DNA from: Tabrizicola sp.
Lineage (GTDB): Bacteria; Pseudomonadota; Alphaproteobacteria; Rhodobacterales; Rhodobacteraceae
Assembly (NCBI RefSeq): GCF_016793705.1
Contig: NZ_JAEULO010000068.1
Coordinates: forward strand, 124,001-188,000
Reading direction: 5' to 3'
DNA length: 64,000 nt
Shown here: one piece after another, positions 1 through 8,689 of the stretch
Numbering within the stretch: the stretch's first letter is position 1
How the letters are laid out: the number at the start of each line of letters is the position of its first letter
Translations under genes and position numbers: made by a program
Notes under the pieces: model-generated
Seen by the model: only the letters and a program-made list of their open reading frames with translations
What the model was told of the DNA's origin: nothing
Database searches by the model: none

Positions 1-248
1 CCCTGAAACGCGGCCTTGCCTCGGGGGTGATGACGGCGGTGGGCGGCCTTGGCCATGCGCTGCCCTATCTGATCCCGGATTTCTGGACCGCGACCACGCT
101 TGCGATGATCGTGGTCTTCGTCGAGCTTTGGGCGATTGCCTGGATCCAGAACCGCTTCATGGAGACACCCTTCCTGCGCGCGGCCTTGCAGGTCGTGGTC
201 GGGGGTGCTTTGGTCTTTGCCGCCGGGGTTTTGATCGGGGGCGGATGA
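1..248 (+). CDS. C-terminal end of a VIT/CCC1-type iron exporter (MbfA-like), partial
   Basis: The gene enters the window already open (frame starting at base 3) and only its last 81 residues are visible. They form two hydrophobic helices: one after the 'GLGHALPYLIPDF' turn and one ending in 'GGALVFAAGVLIGGG'. This tail resembles the membrane half of MbfA, a ferritin-like domain fused to a VIT1/CCC1 transporter that exports iron across the inner membrane of alphaproteobacteria. The ferritin part lies outside the window, so a plain VIT-family protein is equally possible. The stop overlaps the start of the nitroreductase in an ATGATG junction, suggesting co-translation. Confidence 0.65.
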   Translation, partial: LKRGLASGVMTAVGGLGHALPYLIPDFWTATTLAMIVVFVELWAIAWIQNRFMETPFLRAALQVVVGGALVFAAGVLIGGG

Positions 249-943
249 TGTATCGCAAGGGTGAGGTGAGCTACCAGCCGCTGCCGTTGCCGGACCGGGT
301 GCAACTGGACGACGCGCGTTCGCTGGCGGCGGCCGAGGCCTTCCTCGCCTACATGAGGAAGCGCCATTCGGTGCGCGACTATTCGACAAGGCCGGTGCCC
401 GAGGCGGTGATCGCGGCCTGCATCGCGGCGGCCGGCACGGCGCCGTCGGGGGCGAACCATCAGCCATGGCATTTCGTGGCGATCGGCGATCCGGCGATGA
501 AGGCCCGCATTCGCGAAGGGGCGGAGGAAGAGGAGAGCGCCTTCTACGCCGGCGGGGCGGGCGACGAATGGCTGGCCGCGCTGGAGCCGATCGGGACGGG
601 AGTGTCGAAGCCGCACCTGACCGAGGCGCCCTGGCTGATCGTCGTCTTCGCGCAGCGCTATGGCATGACCGGGGACGGCGCGCGCTACAAGAACTACTAT
701 GTGCCGGAAAGCGTGGGGATCGCCGTGGGGCTCCTGATCGCGGCGATCCATCATGCCGGGCTGGTCTGCCTGGAGCACACGCCGAACCCGATGAAATTCC
801 TGGGCCCGATGTGCGACCGACCGGAGCATGAGAAGCCGGTGATGATCCTGCCGGTCGGCTATCCGGCGGACGGGGCCACGGTTCCGGCAGTGGCCAAGCG
901 GAAGAAGCCGCTCGACGAGATCATGAGCATCTTCCGCGGCTGA
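245..943 (+). CDS. Nitroreductase family protein
   Basis: A 232-residue flavoprotein-type oxidoreductase of the nitroreductase fold. Family signatures are 'RHSVRDYSTRPVP' near residue 38 (phosphate-binding Arg/Ser of the FMN site), 'APSGANHQPWHF' near residue 65, and a C-terminal 'PVGYPAD' strand. Members transfer electrons from NAD(P)H to nitro compounds, quinones or iodotyrosine-like substrates, and the physiological substrate cannot be read from sequence. I take the start at 245, overlapping the stop of the upstream iron-exporter-like gene; the next ATG at 248 is an alternative. It is followed by a convergent PP2C gene. Confidence 0.88.
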   Translation: MMYRKGEVSYQPLPLPDRVQLDDARSLAAAEAFLAYMRKRHSVRDYSTRPVPEAVIAACIAAAGTAPSGANHQPWHFVAIGDPAMKARIREGAEEEESAFYAGGAGDEWLAALEPIGTGVSKPHLTEAPWLIVVFAQRYGMTGDGARYKNYYVPESVGIAVGLLIAAIHHAGLVCLEHTPNPMKFLGPMCDRPEHEKPVMILPVGYPADGATVPAVAKRKKPLDEIMSIFRG

Positions 944-970
944 CGCCCGGTCCCGCTGCCCCGCTTGCGC

Positions 971-2035
971 CTACCCCAGCGCCGCGAACCGCCGCGGCAC
1001 CACCGGCGCGGGCGCGCCATCCTCGGCGGCGGCGAGGGCCGCTTCCAGCGCGGACGGCTCTGCCGCAACCGGGTCGGCCGGGGCGGCAATCCCGGCTGCT
1101 GCCGGAGCCTCATCGGCGGCGGGCTGTTCCTGCGGTCCGGGCAGGGGCACAAGGACCGGCTCGGTCACCACCATCGTCAGCCCGCGCGGACGGTTCACGG
1201 CCAGGGATTGCCGGGGAGGCCGGTTCTGCTTCGGGCGGACCGAGGCATCGTTGACCTTGATCACGGTGAAGCTGATGTTGTCCTGGTCGGGATCGCCCAG
1301 CCGGGCCAGTTCCTCCAGCAGACGTTCGGCAATCTCGGTCGAGCGGGTCTTGCGGTATTTCGCCAGCACCTTCTCGATCTGGAGATTGGTCAGGAACTGC
1401 AACCCGTCCGAGGAGCAGATCACGATGTCGCCCGCCTTCAGCTCATAGGGCTGCGCCGGGCAGTCGATCTTGGCGATCTTCGACCCCATCAGCACCGACA
1501 CCAGGCAATTGCGGTCGGGATGGTTCACCGCCGCTTCGGCGTCGAGGAGCCCCGCCTGGACCATGAAGTCGATCTGCGGCGCCATCGAATGATCTTCGTT
1601 CAGCTGGCTCAGCCTGCCGTTGCGATACAGGAACAGCGGCGAATCGCCGATGGAGATCCACCACAGGCGGTTTTCCACCAGCGCGGGCACCACCAGCGTC
1701 GCGCCCATCCCGTCGGTTTCCGGATGGGTCTCTGCGTGCTGGCGCAGGGTTTCGTTCGCCAGATTCGCCACGCTGCGCAGGATTTCCGGTGCCCGTGCCT
1801 CGAAGGCCTCGACATCGGCATAGTGGAACTTCAGCTCTGAATAGACCTCGGTCAGCACCACCTTCGAGGCGACATCGCCCGCTGCATGTCCGCCCATCCC
1901 GTCGGCGAGGACGACAAAGCCCGCTTCCGCCCCGACGGGGAAGTCGGCGGTGATGGCATCCTCCTGATAGTCACGTGCACCTTGGCTGATGCCCGAGGCG
2001 ACGTCATAGCGTGGCTCACGCGATCGCCATATCAT
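971..2035 (-). CDS. PP2C-family serine/threonine protein phosphatase
   Basis: A 354-residue protein with a PPM/PP2C domain over roughly residues 1-245. Metal-binding motifs are present: 'ADGMGGHAAGD' near residue 44, 'GMGATLV' near 105, 'SSDGL' near 190 and 'DQDNIS' near 228. It should remove phosphate from Ser/Thr residues, most simply those placed by the kinase two genes upstream. The C-terminal ~110 residues are Ala/Pro-rich and look disordered. There is no signal peptide, so it acts in the cytoplasm. The start lies inside the 3' end of the FHA gene (20-base overlap), so it is the last gene of a kinase-FHA-phosphatase operon. Confidence 0.9.
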   Translation of the reverse strand: MIWRSREPRYDVASGISQGARDYQEDAITADFPVGAEAGFVVLADGMGGHAAGDVASKVVLTEVYSELKFHYADVEAFEARAPEILRSVANLANETLRQHAETHPETDGMGATLVVPALVENRLWWISIGDSPLFLYRNGRLSQLNEDHSMAPQIDFMVQAGLLDAEAAVNHPDRNCLVSVLMGSKIAKIDCPAQPYELKAGDIVICSSDGLQFLTNLQIEKVLAKYRKTRSTEIAERLLEELARLGDPDQDNISFTVIKVNDASVRPKQNRPPRQSLAVNRPRGLTMVVTEPVLVPLPGPQEQPAADEAPAAAGIAAPADPVAAEPSALEAALAAAEDGAPAPVVPRRFAALG

Positions 2036-2861
2036 GCCCGTCTCCTTCCGCCTCGAAGGTGGACCAGTTGAACGCGGGCGTACACAACACTTTCAGGACC
2101 AGCGTCGTCTCGCCGATCTGGATTTCATCACCATCTCCTGCAGGTTCGGTGGACAGAAGCGGATGGCCGTTCAGCCGCACCAGGTTCGACTTGCCGCCGT
2201 GGCCGACGTGGAACTGGTGCGAGGCCGGGTCATAGGCGATGGCGGCATGGTTCTGCCGCGAGATCGCCATGTCGCCGAAGTCGAGCGCAACCGTCTGGTC
2301 GTTGCCGCGCCCGATCTGCGACACGCCCTGCGACAGCGCGAAGGAGGCGCCTTTGCCCGGACCGTCCTTGACCACCAGCCAGCCGGCCGGGAACATCACA
2401 TAGCCCTTGCCGGGCGAGGGGGGAACCGTCGGGATCGGCACGCCGTCCTGCCCCTCGAACAGCGGCACCACCTCTGCCGGCTGCGCCTCGAATCCAAGGA
2501 CACGAGTCTTGGTCCGGGTCGGGCGACGCGGCGCGGCTTCCGCCCGTGCGGGCGCAGGCTCGGGCTTCGGCTCTTCGTCCTCGAGATCCCAGATGCTGCG
2601 GGCGGCGGGCGCGATGCCCTCGGGCAGCGGCGCCTTCGCCTTGACCACCCGATGCGGCCGGGCGACCGGCGCCTCTGGTTCCACTTCGGTCTCGATGGTC
2701 GCGACCGGGGCAGGGGCCGCAGCGGCGGCCAGAGCCTCGCGCAGGCGTTTCACTTCCAGTTCCGCAAGCGCGGTCATCACGGGATCGGGTCCGGCATCGA
2801 CCGTGCCGCCGGGATGGCCCGGCTCGTCGGACTCGCCAAAGATAGAGCGAAGGAACTTCAA
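2016..2861 (-). CDS. FHA-domain protein
   Basis: A 281-residue cytoplasmic protein starting at TTG, supported by a GGAGAG ribosome-binding site about 7 bases upstream. The first ~160 residues are low-complexity Ala/Pro/Glu-rich linker. A forkhead-associated domain covers about 165-260, with the expected phosphothreonine-binding residues in 'IGRGNDQ' and 'ISRQNHAAI' and an Asn in 'VRLNGHPL'. FHA domains bind phosphothreonine peptides, so this is the likely adaptor or target of the adjacent kinase. It lies 40 bases after the kinase gene and overlaps the phosphatase start by 20 bases. Confidence 0.88.
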   Translation of the reverse strand: MKFLRSIFGESDEPGHPGGTVDAGPDPVMTALAELEVKRLREALAAAAAPAPVATIETEVEPEAPVARPHRVVKAKAPLPEGIAPAARSIWDLEDEEPKPEPAPARAEAAPRRPTRTKTRVLGFEAQPAEVVPLFEGQDGVPIPTVPPSPGKGYVMFPAGWLVVKDGPGKGASFALSQGVSQIGRGNDQTVALDFGDMAISRQNHAAIAYDPASHQFHVGHGGKSNLVRLNGHPLLSTEPAGDGDEIQIGETTLVLKVLCTPAFNWSTFEAEGDGHDMAIA

Positions 2862-2901
2862 GGCTTTCTCTCCCCGTCCTCGTGTTTCGGCAAATGCAGG
2901 C

Positions 2902-4422
2902 CTAGCCGGTCACCCCAAGCCGGAATTCCGCATTCAGTGTACTTGCACCTCGACGAATACCAAAACTGTAAGTTGTGACACCGTTCGCGAATTCACGCGT
3001 CAGTATGTCCCGCAGGGCGGTTGCGGTTCCCAGGCTCTCGCCCGTGGGCGTGTAGACCAGGAGCACATCGCCCACCGCCAGTGATCCCGCGGCCTCGGGC
3101 GGCACTTCCGAAACCACCGTCTCGGTTCCGGTCGCGGTCTCGGCCATCTCGAAGGTCAGCCCGCCGGGCAGGCGCAGCATGTTCGTCACCAGCACCAGCC
3201 TGTCTGCCGCCGATGCGGACGCTGCCGCAGGCGTCGCTGCATTGGCCTCACGTTCGGTGCCCCCGGGCTGAAGCAGCCCCGGCAAGGACAGCAGCCCGAC
3301 CAAGAGCAGTACCGCCGCCGCCGAGGAGACCAGCAGATCGCGCGATCCCCCCGCCGCGGGGGCCGGCTGCACGACCGCCCCGACGTCGGACGCCGTTGCA
3401 ACGGGTGCGGTACGGACGGGCTGAGGCGCGGTCGCCGCCTCGGATTGCGTTGGCGAATGCGCCGTCACCGGATGCCGCCCGCCTGCGCCATCCAGCATCA
3501 TGCGCCATTCGGCCACCGATTGCAGGCGGTCGCGCGGGAAGATCTCCATCGCCTTGTCGATGGCTTGCAGGAATTCGTGCGGATAGGCGCGGAACCGGCC
3601 GGCCAGAGGGCGCAGCGGGTCGCCCTCGCGGCCGGCGATCGAGGAGAGCCGTTCCTGCGAGGTCCTCGGCGTCTCGCCCGAGATCAGGTGGTAGAAGCTG
3701 GCCGCCAGCGCATAGAGGTCGCTCGATGGGGTCTGCTTGCTGCCGTGAACGTAGAATTCCTGCGGCGAGTAGCCGTCCTTGACCACGCGAAGGCCGGACA
3801 CCGCCCGGCTCTTGCGCGTCACTTCCTTCCGCGAGGCGCCGAAGTCGATCAGGATCGGTTGCCCGGTCGTCTTGTCCAGGAGGATGTTGTCCGGCGAGAT
3901 GTCGCGATGCAGCAGGCCTTGCCCATGCACATGGTCCAGCGCATCCAGCATCGCGGTCAGGTGCGCGATGATTTCCTTGGGTGTCAGCGGCCGGGCGCTG
4001 CCTTCCACCGTCTGCAAGAGGTCGGGACCATCTATATAGTCCATCGCCATATAGGCGGTATCGTTCTCCTCGAAGACGTGCTGGACCTTGACGATATTCG
4101 GATGGTCAAGCTTCGACAGCGTCACCGCTTCTTGCAGGAAGCTCTGGACCGCGGCCTGGAAGCCTTCCTGCTGCTGGCGCGACCGCGCGCCGACCGTGGC
4201 GCCGATGCGGCGGCAGAAGGCCGACGGATAGCATTCCTTGATCACGACCCGGCGGTCCAGCGAATCGCGCGCCAGATAGACGATGCCGAAGCCGCCGCTG
4301 TTCAGGAAGGATTCGATGGTGAACTGACCGAACAGCAACCGCGACCCCGGCGGAAGCTCGTCATTGGTTCCGAATTCGATGTGGTCGATCTTGCGCGCGG
4401 CAGCCGTCATTCCGATACCCAT
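2902..4422 (-). CDS. Transmembrane serine/threonine protein kinase with a PDZ-like extracytoplasmic tail
   Basis: A Hanks-type kinase domain covers about residues 20-290: glycine loop 'GGFGIVYLAR', lysine in 'VVIKECYP', catalytic loop 'HRDISPDNILL' and 'DFGASR'. After a Pro/Ala linker, one transmembrane helix near residue 375 ('AAAVLLLVGLLSLPG') leads to a ~100-residue periplasmic segment. That segment contains 'VPPEAAGSLAVGDVLL', the pattern of a PDZ carboxylate loop and helix. It therefore looks like a sensor kinase reading a periplasmic peptide or lipid. I chose the ATG at 4422 for its GAGG site 8 bases upstream; 4446 and 4410 are alternatives. It is the first gene of the kinase-FHA-PP2C operon. 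Confidence 0.9.
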   Translation of the reverse strand: MGIGMTAAARKIDHIEFGTNDELPPGSRLLFGQFTIESFLNSGGFGIVYLARDSLDRRVVIKECYPSAFCRRIGATVGARSRQQQEGFQAAVQSFLQEAVTLSKLDHPNIVKVQHVFEENDTAYMAMDYIDGPDLLQTVEGSARPLTPKEIIAHLTAMLDALDHVHGQGLLHRDISPDNILLDKTTGQPILIDFGASRKEVTRKSRAVSGLRVVKDGYSPQEFYVHGSKQTPSSDLYALAASFYHLISGETPRTSQERLSSIAGREGDPLRPLAGRFRAYPHEFLQAIDKAMEIFPRDRLQSVAEWRMMLDGAGGRHPVTAHSPTQSEAATAPQPVRTAPVATASDVGAVVQPAPAAGGSRDLLVSSAAAVLLLVGLLSLPGLLQPGGTEREANAATPAAASASAADRLVLVTNMLRLPGGLTFEMAETATGTETVVSEVPPEAAGSLAVGDVLLVYTPTGESLGTATALRDILTREFANGVTTYSFGIRRGASTLNAEFRLGVTG

Positions 4423-4793
4423 TCCATCGCCTCTGCATGCCCCCATCAGAAGCGCGGTGTCTCATCGTCTAACCAATGAGTTGGGCCAAAACGTGAAGCC
4501 ATTTCGTTCCTTTTTCGCCACAATCCCGCAACTGGAAGCTGAGGCGGCCTTGGTTCCATGCAGCGTAAAGGCTTTCAATTCTGCTGCAAGTTGTGCGGTT
4601 TTGCCCGCATAGCGCCGAAACGGCCGGGTTTCGGTGCAACAATGCGCGATTCCAGGCTTGCCAAGCTTTTGCCACAACCTCGGGATGGTCGGCGCAGTCC
4701 GCGCCCGCCTGCTTCCGGTGCCGCGCTTGCGTTGACGCCCGATTCCCGGGGCGCGGCCTTGCCCTTTCGAGCGATGCGTGACACCACGGGACC
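4423..4793. other. Divergent intergenic region between kinase operon and AEC transporter
   Basis: About 370 bases without a convincing gene. Short open frames on both strands have no ribosome-binding site or recognisable product. The stretch from about 4490 to 4660 is less GC-rich than its surroundings and presumably carries the promoters of both flanking units. I could not identify a specific operator or terminator. Confidence 0.5.
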
Positions 4794-5729
4794 ATGCTGG
4801 CGATCTTCCTGAAAACCCTGCCGTTCTTCGCGCTGATCGGTGTCGGCTATGTCGCGGGCCGCACCCGCTTCTTCAGCGAGGAAGCGACAGCCTACCTCAC
4901 CCGCTTCGTCTTCTACTTCGCGCTCTCGGCCATGCTGTTCGGCTTTGCCGCCAATCTTGACGTGGCAGCGATCTTCAACTGGCCTTTCGTCTTTGCCTAC
5001 ACGCTGGGGACCGGGCTTGTCTGGCTTCTGGTCGCCACCGCGGCCCTTGGGCGCGGCACCAGCCGGGAAGAGGCGGTCTTCGAGGCGCATACCGGGGTGA
5101 TCGGCAATGTGGGCTTCCTGGGGATTCCCATGCTGTCGCTGCTTCTCGGCCCGCAGGCTGTCGGGCCGGTGCTCCTGGTTCTGGCGGTCGATCTCATCAT
5201 ATTCTCCTCGATCCTGACCATGGCGATCACCGGATTGCGCGCCGGAAGGGTCAGTGTGCAGACCTTCGGCATCCTCGCGGTCGGGCTTGCCAAGAACCCG
5301 ATGATCGTGTCCGTCATCCTTGGCATCGCCTGGGGCGCGACCGGCCTTGCGCTGCCCGGCCCGGTGGGCGAATTCATGACGCTCCTCGGCGCCGCAGCCA
5401 CGCCCTGCGCGCTGTTTGCCATCGGCGCCTCGCTGGCCGGAAGGTCGGCGGAACGGATCGAGGTCGCGGCCTGGCTATCCCTGTCCAAGCTGGCCCTGCA
5501 CCCCGCCGCCGTGGCAGCGGCCTGCTGGCTCTTCGGGGTTGGCGGCTATCCGGCAGGCGTGATGATCGCCGCGGCTTCCTTGCCGGTGGCGGGCAACGTC
5601 TTCATCCTTGCGCAGCACTACCGCGTTGCGCCACAACGGGTTTCCACCGCGATCCTTCTGTCGACCGCCGCGTCGGTCCTGACCGTGACGGCCGTGATCG
5701 CTCTGATCAGCCAGGGGGGCTACACATGA
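4794..5729 (+). CDS. AEC family transporter (auxin efflux carrier-like permease)
   Basis: A 311-residue integral membrane protein with about ten hydrophobic segments in two five-helix halves, as in the AEC/PIN family. Its N-terminus 'FLKTLPFFALIGVGYVAGR' is typical of bacterial members. Relatives such as MdcF or MleP move malonate or malate, but the substrate here is unknown. Its stop overlaps the start of the S-formylglutathione hydrolase gene (ATGA), so the two are co-translated. Confidence 0.88.
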   Translation: MLAIFLKTLPFFALIGVGYVAGRTRFFSEEATAYLTRFVFYFALSAMLFGFAANLDVAAIFNWPFVFAYTLGTGLVWLLVATAALGRGTSREEAVFEAHTGVIGNVGFLGIPMLSLLLGPQAVGPVLLVLAVDLIIFSSILTMAITGLRAGRVSVQTFGILAVGLAKNPMIVSVILGIAWGATGLALPGPVGEFMTLLGAAATPCALFAIGASLAGRSAERIEVAAWLSLSKLALHPAAVAAACWLFGVGGYPAGVMIAAASLPVAGNVFILAQHYRVAPQRVSTAILLSTAASVLTVTAVIALISQGGYT

Positions 5730-6556
5730 AAACCGTCTCGGAAAACCGGGCTTTCGGCGGCGTTCAGGGCGTCTATACCCATGCCTCGCAGGCGACCGGA
5801 GGCGATATGACCTTCGGTCTCTTCCTGCCAGAACAGGCCGAGGACGGGCCGGTGCCGCTCTTGTGGTTCCTCTCCGGCCTGACCTGCACGCACGAGAACG
5901 CGATGATCAAGGCCGGGGCGCAGCGCTGGGCGGCCGAGGCCGGGATCGCGCTCTGTTTCCCCGATACCTCGCCGCGTGGCGAAGGGGTGGCGAACGATCC
6001 GGACTTCGCGCTGGGCCAGGGGGCGGGCTTCTACGTCAACGCCACGCAAAAGCCTTGGACCCCGCATTTCCGCATGTGGGATTACGTGACGGACGAGCTG
6101 CCACGCCTGCTCTTCAACGCCTTCCCGCTGGCCGAGGAGGCGCAGGGGATCACCGGGCATTCGATGGGCGGCCACGGTGCGCTGACCATCGCGATGAGCT
6201 TTCCGGGCCGGTTCAAATCCGTCTCGGCCTTCGCGCCGATCTGCAACCCCACGGCGAGCGATTGGGGCCGTCCGCAATTTTCTGCCTATCTCGGGAAAGA
6301 CGAGTCGTCCTGGGCGGCGCATGATGCCACGCTTCTGATGCGGCGCCGGGGATTCGACGGGCCGATGCTGGTCGACCAGGGGACGTCGGACCAGTTCCTC
6401 GACAAGCTCCGCCCCGAGGCGCTGGCCGAAGCGATGGCCCAGGCGCGGCAGGGGGGGACGTTCCGGATGCAGAAGGGCTATGACCACAGCTATTTCTTCG
6501 TTTCGACCTTCATGGAAGACCATGTGTCGTTCCATGCACAGGCTTTCCTGGCTTAG
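5726..6556 (+). CDS. fghA: S-formylglutathione hydrolase
   Basis: A 276-residue alpha/beta hydrolase matching the esterase-D family in length and sequence. The nucleophile elbow is 'GHSMGGHGAL' (Ser146); Asp222 in 'DQGTSDQF' and His254 in 'GYDHSYFF' complete the triad. It hydrolyses S-formylglutathione to formate and glutathione, the last step of glutathione-dependent formaldehyde oxidation. The partner alcohol dehydrogenase (adhC) and Gfa are not in the window. The start ATG overlaps the AEC transporter stop. Confidence 0.93.
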   Translation: MKTVSENRAFGGVQGVYTHASQATGGDMTFGLFLPEQAEDGPVPLLWFLSGLTCTHENAMIKAGAQRWAAEAGIALCFPDTSPRGEGVANDPDFALGQGAGFYVNATQKPWTPHFRMWDYVTDELPRLLFNAFPLAEEAQGITGHSMGGHGALTIAMSFPGRFKSVSAFAPICNPTASDWGRPQFSAYLGKDESSWAAHDATLLMRRRGFDGPMLVDQGTSDQFLDKLRPEALAEAMAQARQGGTFRMQKGYDHSYFFVSTFMEDHVSFHAQAFLA

Positions 6557-7013
6557 CGCGACCCTTCTGGCCCTGTCGCTGGTGTCGCCGGTTGCTGCCG
6601 GACCGGCCGAATCGGTCCTGAGTGCGATCAACTCGGCGCGGGCCAAGGCGGGATGCGGGCCGTTGCGGCTGAACGGCAAGCTGGTGGCGGCGGCGAAGGC
6701 CCATGCCCGGGCGATGGCCGAGCAGAACTTCTTCGGGCATGCAGGGAAGGACGGCAGCCGGTTCTCGAACCGGATCAAGCGGCAGGGCTACAGCTACAGC
6801 ACGGCGGCCGAGAATATCGCGGCGGGGCAGAAGTCGGCGTCGCAGGTCGTCGCCAGCTGGATGAAAAGCTCGGGCCACCGGAGAAACATCCTGAACTGCC
6901 GGATGACCGAAACCGGGATCGCCGTGGTCTACCAGGCCGAGGACAGGCCGATCCGGGGCAATCCGGCCCCGCTGCGATATTACTGGGTACAAGTGTTCGC
7001 CGCGCCGGGGTGA
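6522..7013 (+). CDS. Secreted CAP-domain (SCP/PR1-like) protein
   Basis: A 163-residue exported protein. A signal peptide with hydrophobic core 'LSATLLALSLVSPVAAG' is followed by a CAP domain: 'NSARAKAGCGPLRLN', 'NFFGHAGKDGSRF', 'AAENIAAG' and 'SWMKSSGHRRNILN' are the four family motifs. Bacterial CAP proteins are periplasmic or secreted and mostly of unknown function. I take the ATG at 6522, which has GGAAG just upstream; the ATG at 6534 gives a shorter signal peptide. Its start overlaps the end of fghA by 35 bases. Confidence 0.85.
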   Translation: MCRSMHRLSWLSATLLALSLVSPVAAGPAESVLSAINSARAKAGCGPLRLNGKLVAAAKAHARAMAEQNFFGHAGKDGSRFSNRIKRQGYSYSTAAENIAAGQKSASQVVASWMKSSGHRRNILNCRMTETGIAVVYQAEDRPIRGNPAPLRYYWVQVFAAPG

Positions 7014-7188
7014 CGGGCTGTCCACCGTGGGCACTTTATCGCGCCAATGAAATCAATATCCTGTCTGTGGGCGTTTACGAACGGCTAACCAGGCTGCGGC
7101 GGAAACACCCATCCCTCGGGCAAGCCTTCGCTGTTGTGCGGTGGGCAGAATTGCGGGTAGCCTTTCGCCAAACGGAGGGGGTGACGCG

Positions 7189-7680
7189 ATGCGCAACTTG
7201 GCTACGATTGCACTGGTCGTGGTGGCTGTGATCCTGGGGTTCTTCGCCTACCAGTCCAGCCAGAAGGGCAATGCCGTCCAGGCCGATCTTGCGGCCAAGT
7301 CCGAGGCGGTCACGGCGCTGGAAGCCGAAAAGGCGACACTGACCGACGAGATCGCCAAGCTGAAGGCCGAGGGCGAAGCGGCGGCCAAGGCGGCCGGCGA
7401 TGCTGCTGCGGCGGTCGAGGTCGAGGCGAAGGGGCTGCTGGACAAGGTGACGGCGCTTGAGGCCGACAAGGCGAAGCTGAACGAGATGGCCGCGACCCTG
7501 GAGGGCGAGCGGACCGGCCTGTCCGAGAAGGTGATGGCCTTGGAAACCGAGAAGGCGCAGCTGAGCGAGCAGATCGCCGCACTTGCCGCAGAAAAGGCGG
7601 CGCTGACCGAACAGGCGGCGGCCTTGCAGGCCAAGGTCGACGAGTTGACGGCTGCGGCAGGCGCGACGACCAGCCCGTGA
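7189..7680 (+). CDS. Membrane-anchored coiled-coil protein of unknown function
   Basis: A 163-residue protein preceded by a GGAGGGG ribosome-binding site. Residues 4-20 form one hydrophobic helix. The rest is almost uninterrupted heptad-type sequence rich in Ala, Glu, Lys and Leu, with recurring 'ALEAEKA', 'LEADKAKL' and 'ALETEKAQL' units of about 30-40 residues. It probably forms an inner-membrane-anchored rod extending into the periplasm. I recognise no enzymatic or binding motif and cannot assign a function. The underlying sequence is internally repetitive, so unequal crossing-over could vary its length. Confidence 0.8.
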   Translation: MRNLATIALVVVAVILGFFAYQSSQKGNAVQADLAAKSEAVTALEAEKATLTDEIAKLKAEGEAAAKAAGDAAAAVEVEAKGLLDKVTALEADKAKLNEMAATLEGERTGLSEKVMALETEKAQLSEQIAALAAEKAALTEQAAALQAKVDELTAAAGATTSP

Positions 7681-7753
7681 GGCCAGCCTGCCCGCGTCAA
7701 GCGATGTCGCGGGCAGGACAGACGGAACCGGGCGGCGCGGATCATCTGCCCGC

Positions 7754-8689
7754 ATGGCCCGTTCCCCCGCCCTGACCGGCATCCTTTTCGCCATCGGCGG
7801 CACGCTGATCTTTTCGGTCAACGACGTCTCGATCAAGTTCCTGTCCGGCGGTTATGCGCTGCACCAGGTGATCCTGATCCGCGCCTTCGTGGCGATGACC
7901 TTCATCCTGGTGGTGATCGGCCAGTCGGCACGCGGCTTCGGCCAGTTGGCAACCAGTCGCCCCCTCACGCATCTGGTGCGGGTCTGCATCGTGATGGTTT
8001 CCAACCTGACCTATTTCACCGGGCTTGCCGCTCTGCCCTTGGCCGATGCGGCGGCGGTGGCCTATGTGAGCCCGATCGTCATCACGCTGCTGTCGATCAT
8101 CTTCCTGGGCGAGAAGGTCGGGCCGCGCCGCTGGGCGGCGGTGATCGTGGGGATGCTGGGAGTGATCGTCATGCTGCGGCCGGGGGCCGGGGTGATCCAG
8201 CCTGCCGCGCTGCTGGTGCTGATCTCGGCGGTGCTTTATGCCGGTGGCAACCTGCTCGCCCGGCACATGGGCGACACGGAAAGCGCCATGACGCTGGGCT
8301 TCTATGTGCAGGCGGGCTTCATCGTTGTCAGCCTCTCGATGGGACTTTGGGTCGGCGACGGGCATCTGGCGACCGACAACAAGCTGTGGGCCTTCCTGTT
8401 CCGGCCCTGGATATGGCCACCCCTGGCCGACTGGCCGGTATTCCTGGCCACCGGGCTTGCGGTGGGGCTTGGCGGGATGATGGTGACGCAGGCCTATCGC
8501 ACCACCGAGGCCGGGCTGATCGCACCTTTTGAGTATGTGGGGATGCCGCTCGCCATTCTTTGGGGGTTGGTGGTCTTCGGCACCTTCCCGGATGCGGTCT
8601 CCTGGGTGGGGATTGCGCTGATCTGCGGCTCCGGCCTTTATGTGATCTGGCGGGAAACGGTGCTGAGACGGGAAAGCGATGCAGCCTGA
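7754..8689 (+). CDS. DMT superfamily (EamA) exporter
   Basis: A 311-residue membrane protein with ten predicted helices in two EamA repeats; the second begins near residue 155. Helix-end motifs such as 'AYVSPIVITLLSIIFLGEKVGPRRW' and 'PFEYVGMPLAILWG' are diagnostic. Members export metabolites or amino acids, with substrate unknown here. Its 3' end overlaps the HAD hydrolase start by 11 bases. Confidence 0.9.
   Translation: MARSPALTGILFAIGGTLIFSVNDVSIKFLSGGYALHQVILIRAFVAMTFILVVIGQSARGFGQLATSRPLTHLVRVCIVMVSNLTYFTGLAALPLADAAAVAYVSPIVITLLSIIFLGEKVGPRRWAAVIVGMLGVIVMLRPGAGVIQPAALLVLISAVLYAGGNLLARHMGDTESAMTLGFYVQAGFIVVSLSMGLWVGDGHLATDNKLWAFLFRPWIWPPLADWPVFLATGLAVGLGGMMVTQAYRTTEAGLIAPFEYVGMPLAILWGLVVFGTFPDAVSWVGIALICGSGLYVIWRETVLRRESDAA

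Noticed and set aside
971-4422. Type VI secretion locus
   Set aside because: Kinase, FHA and phosphatase trios often regulate T6SS, but no Tss gene is in the window.
7189-7680. CRISPR-like or tandem repeat array
   Set aside because: The periodic sequence is a coding coiled coil with diverged heptads, not identical DNA repeats with spacers.
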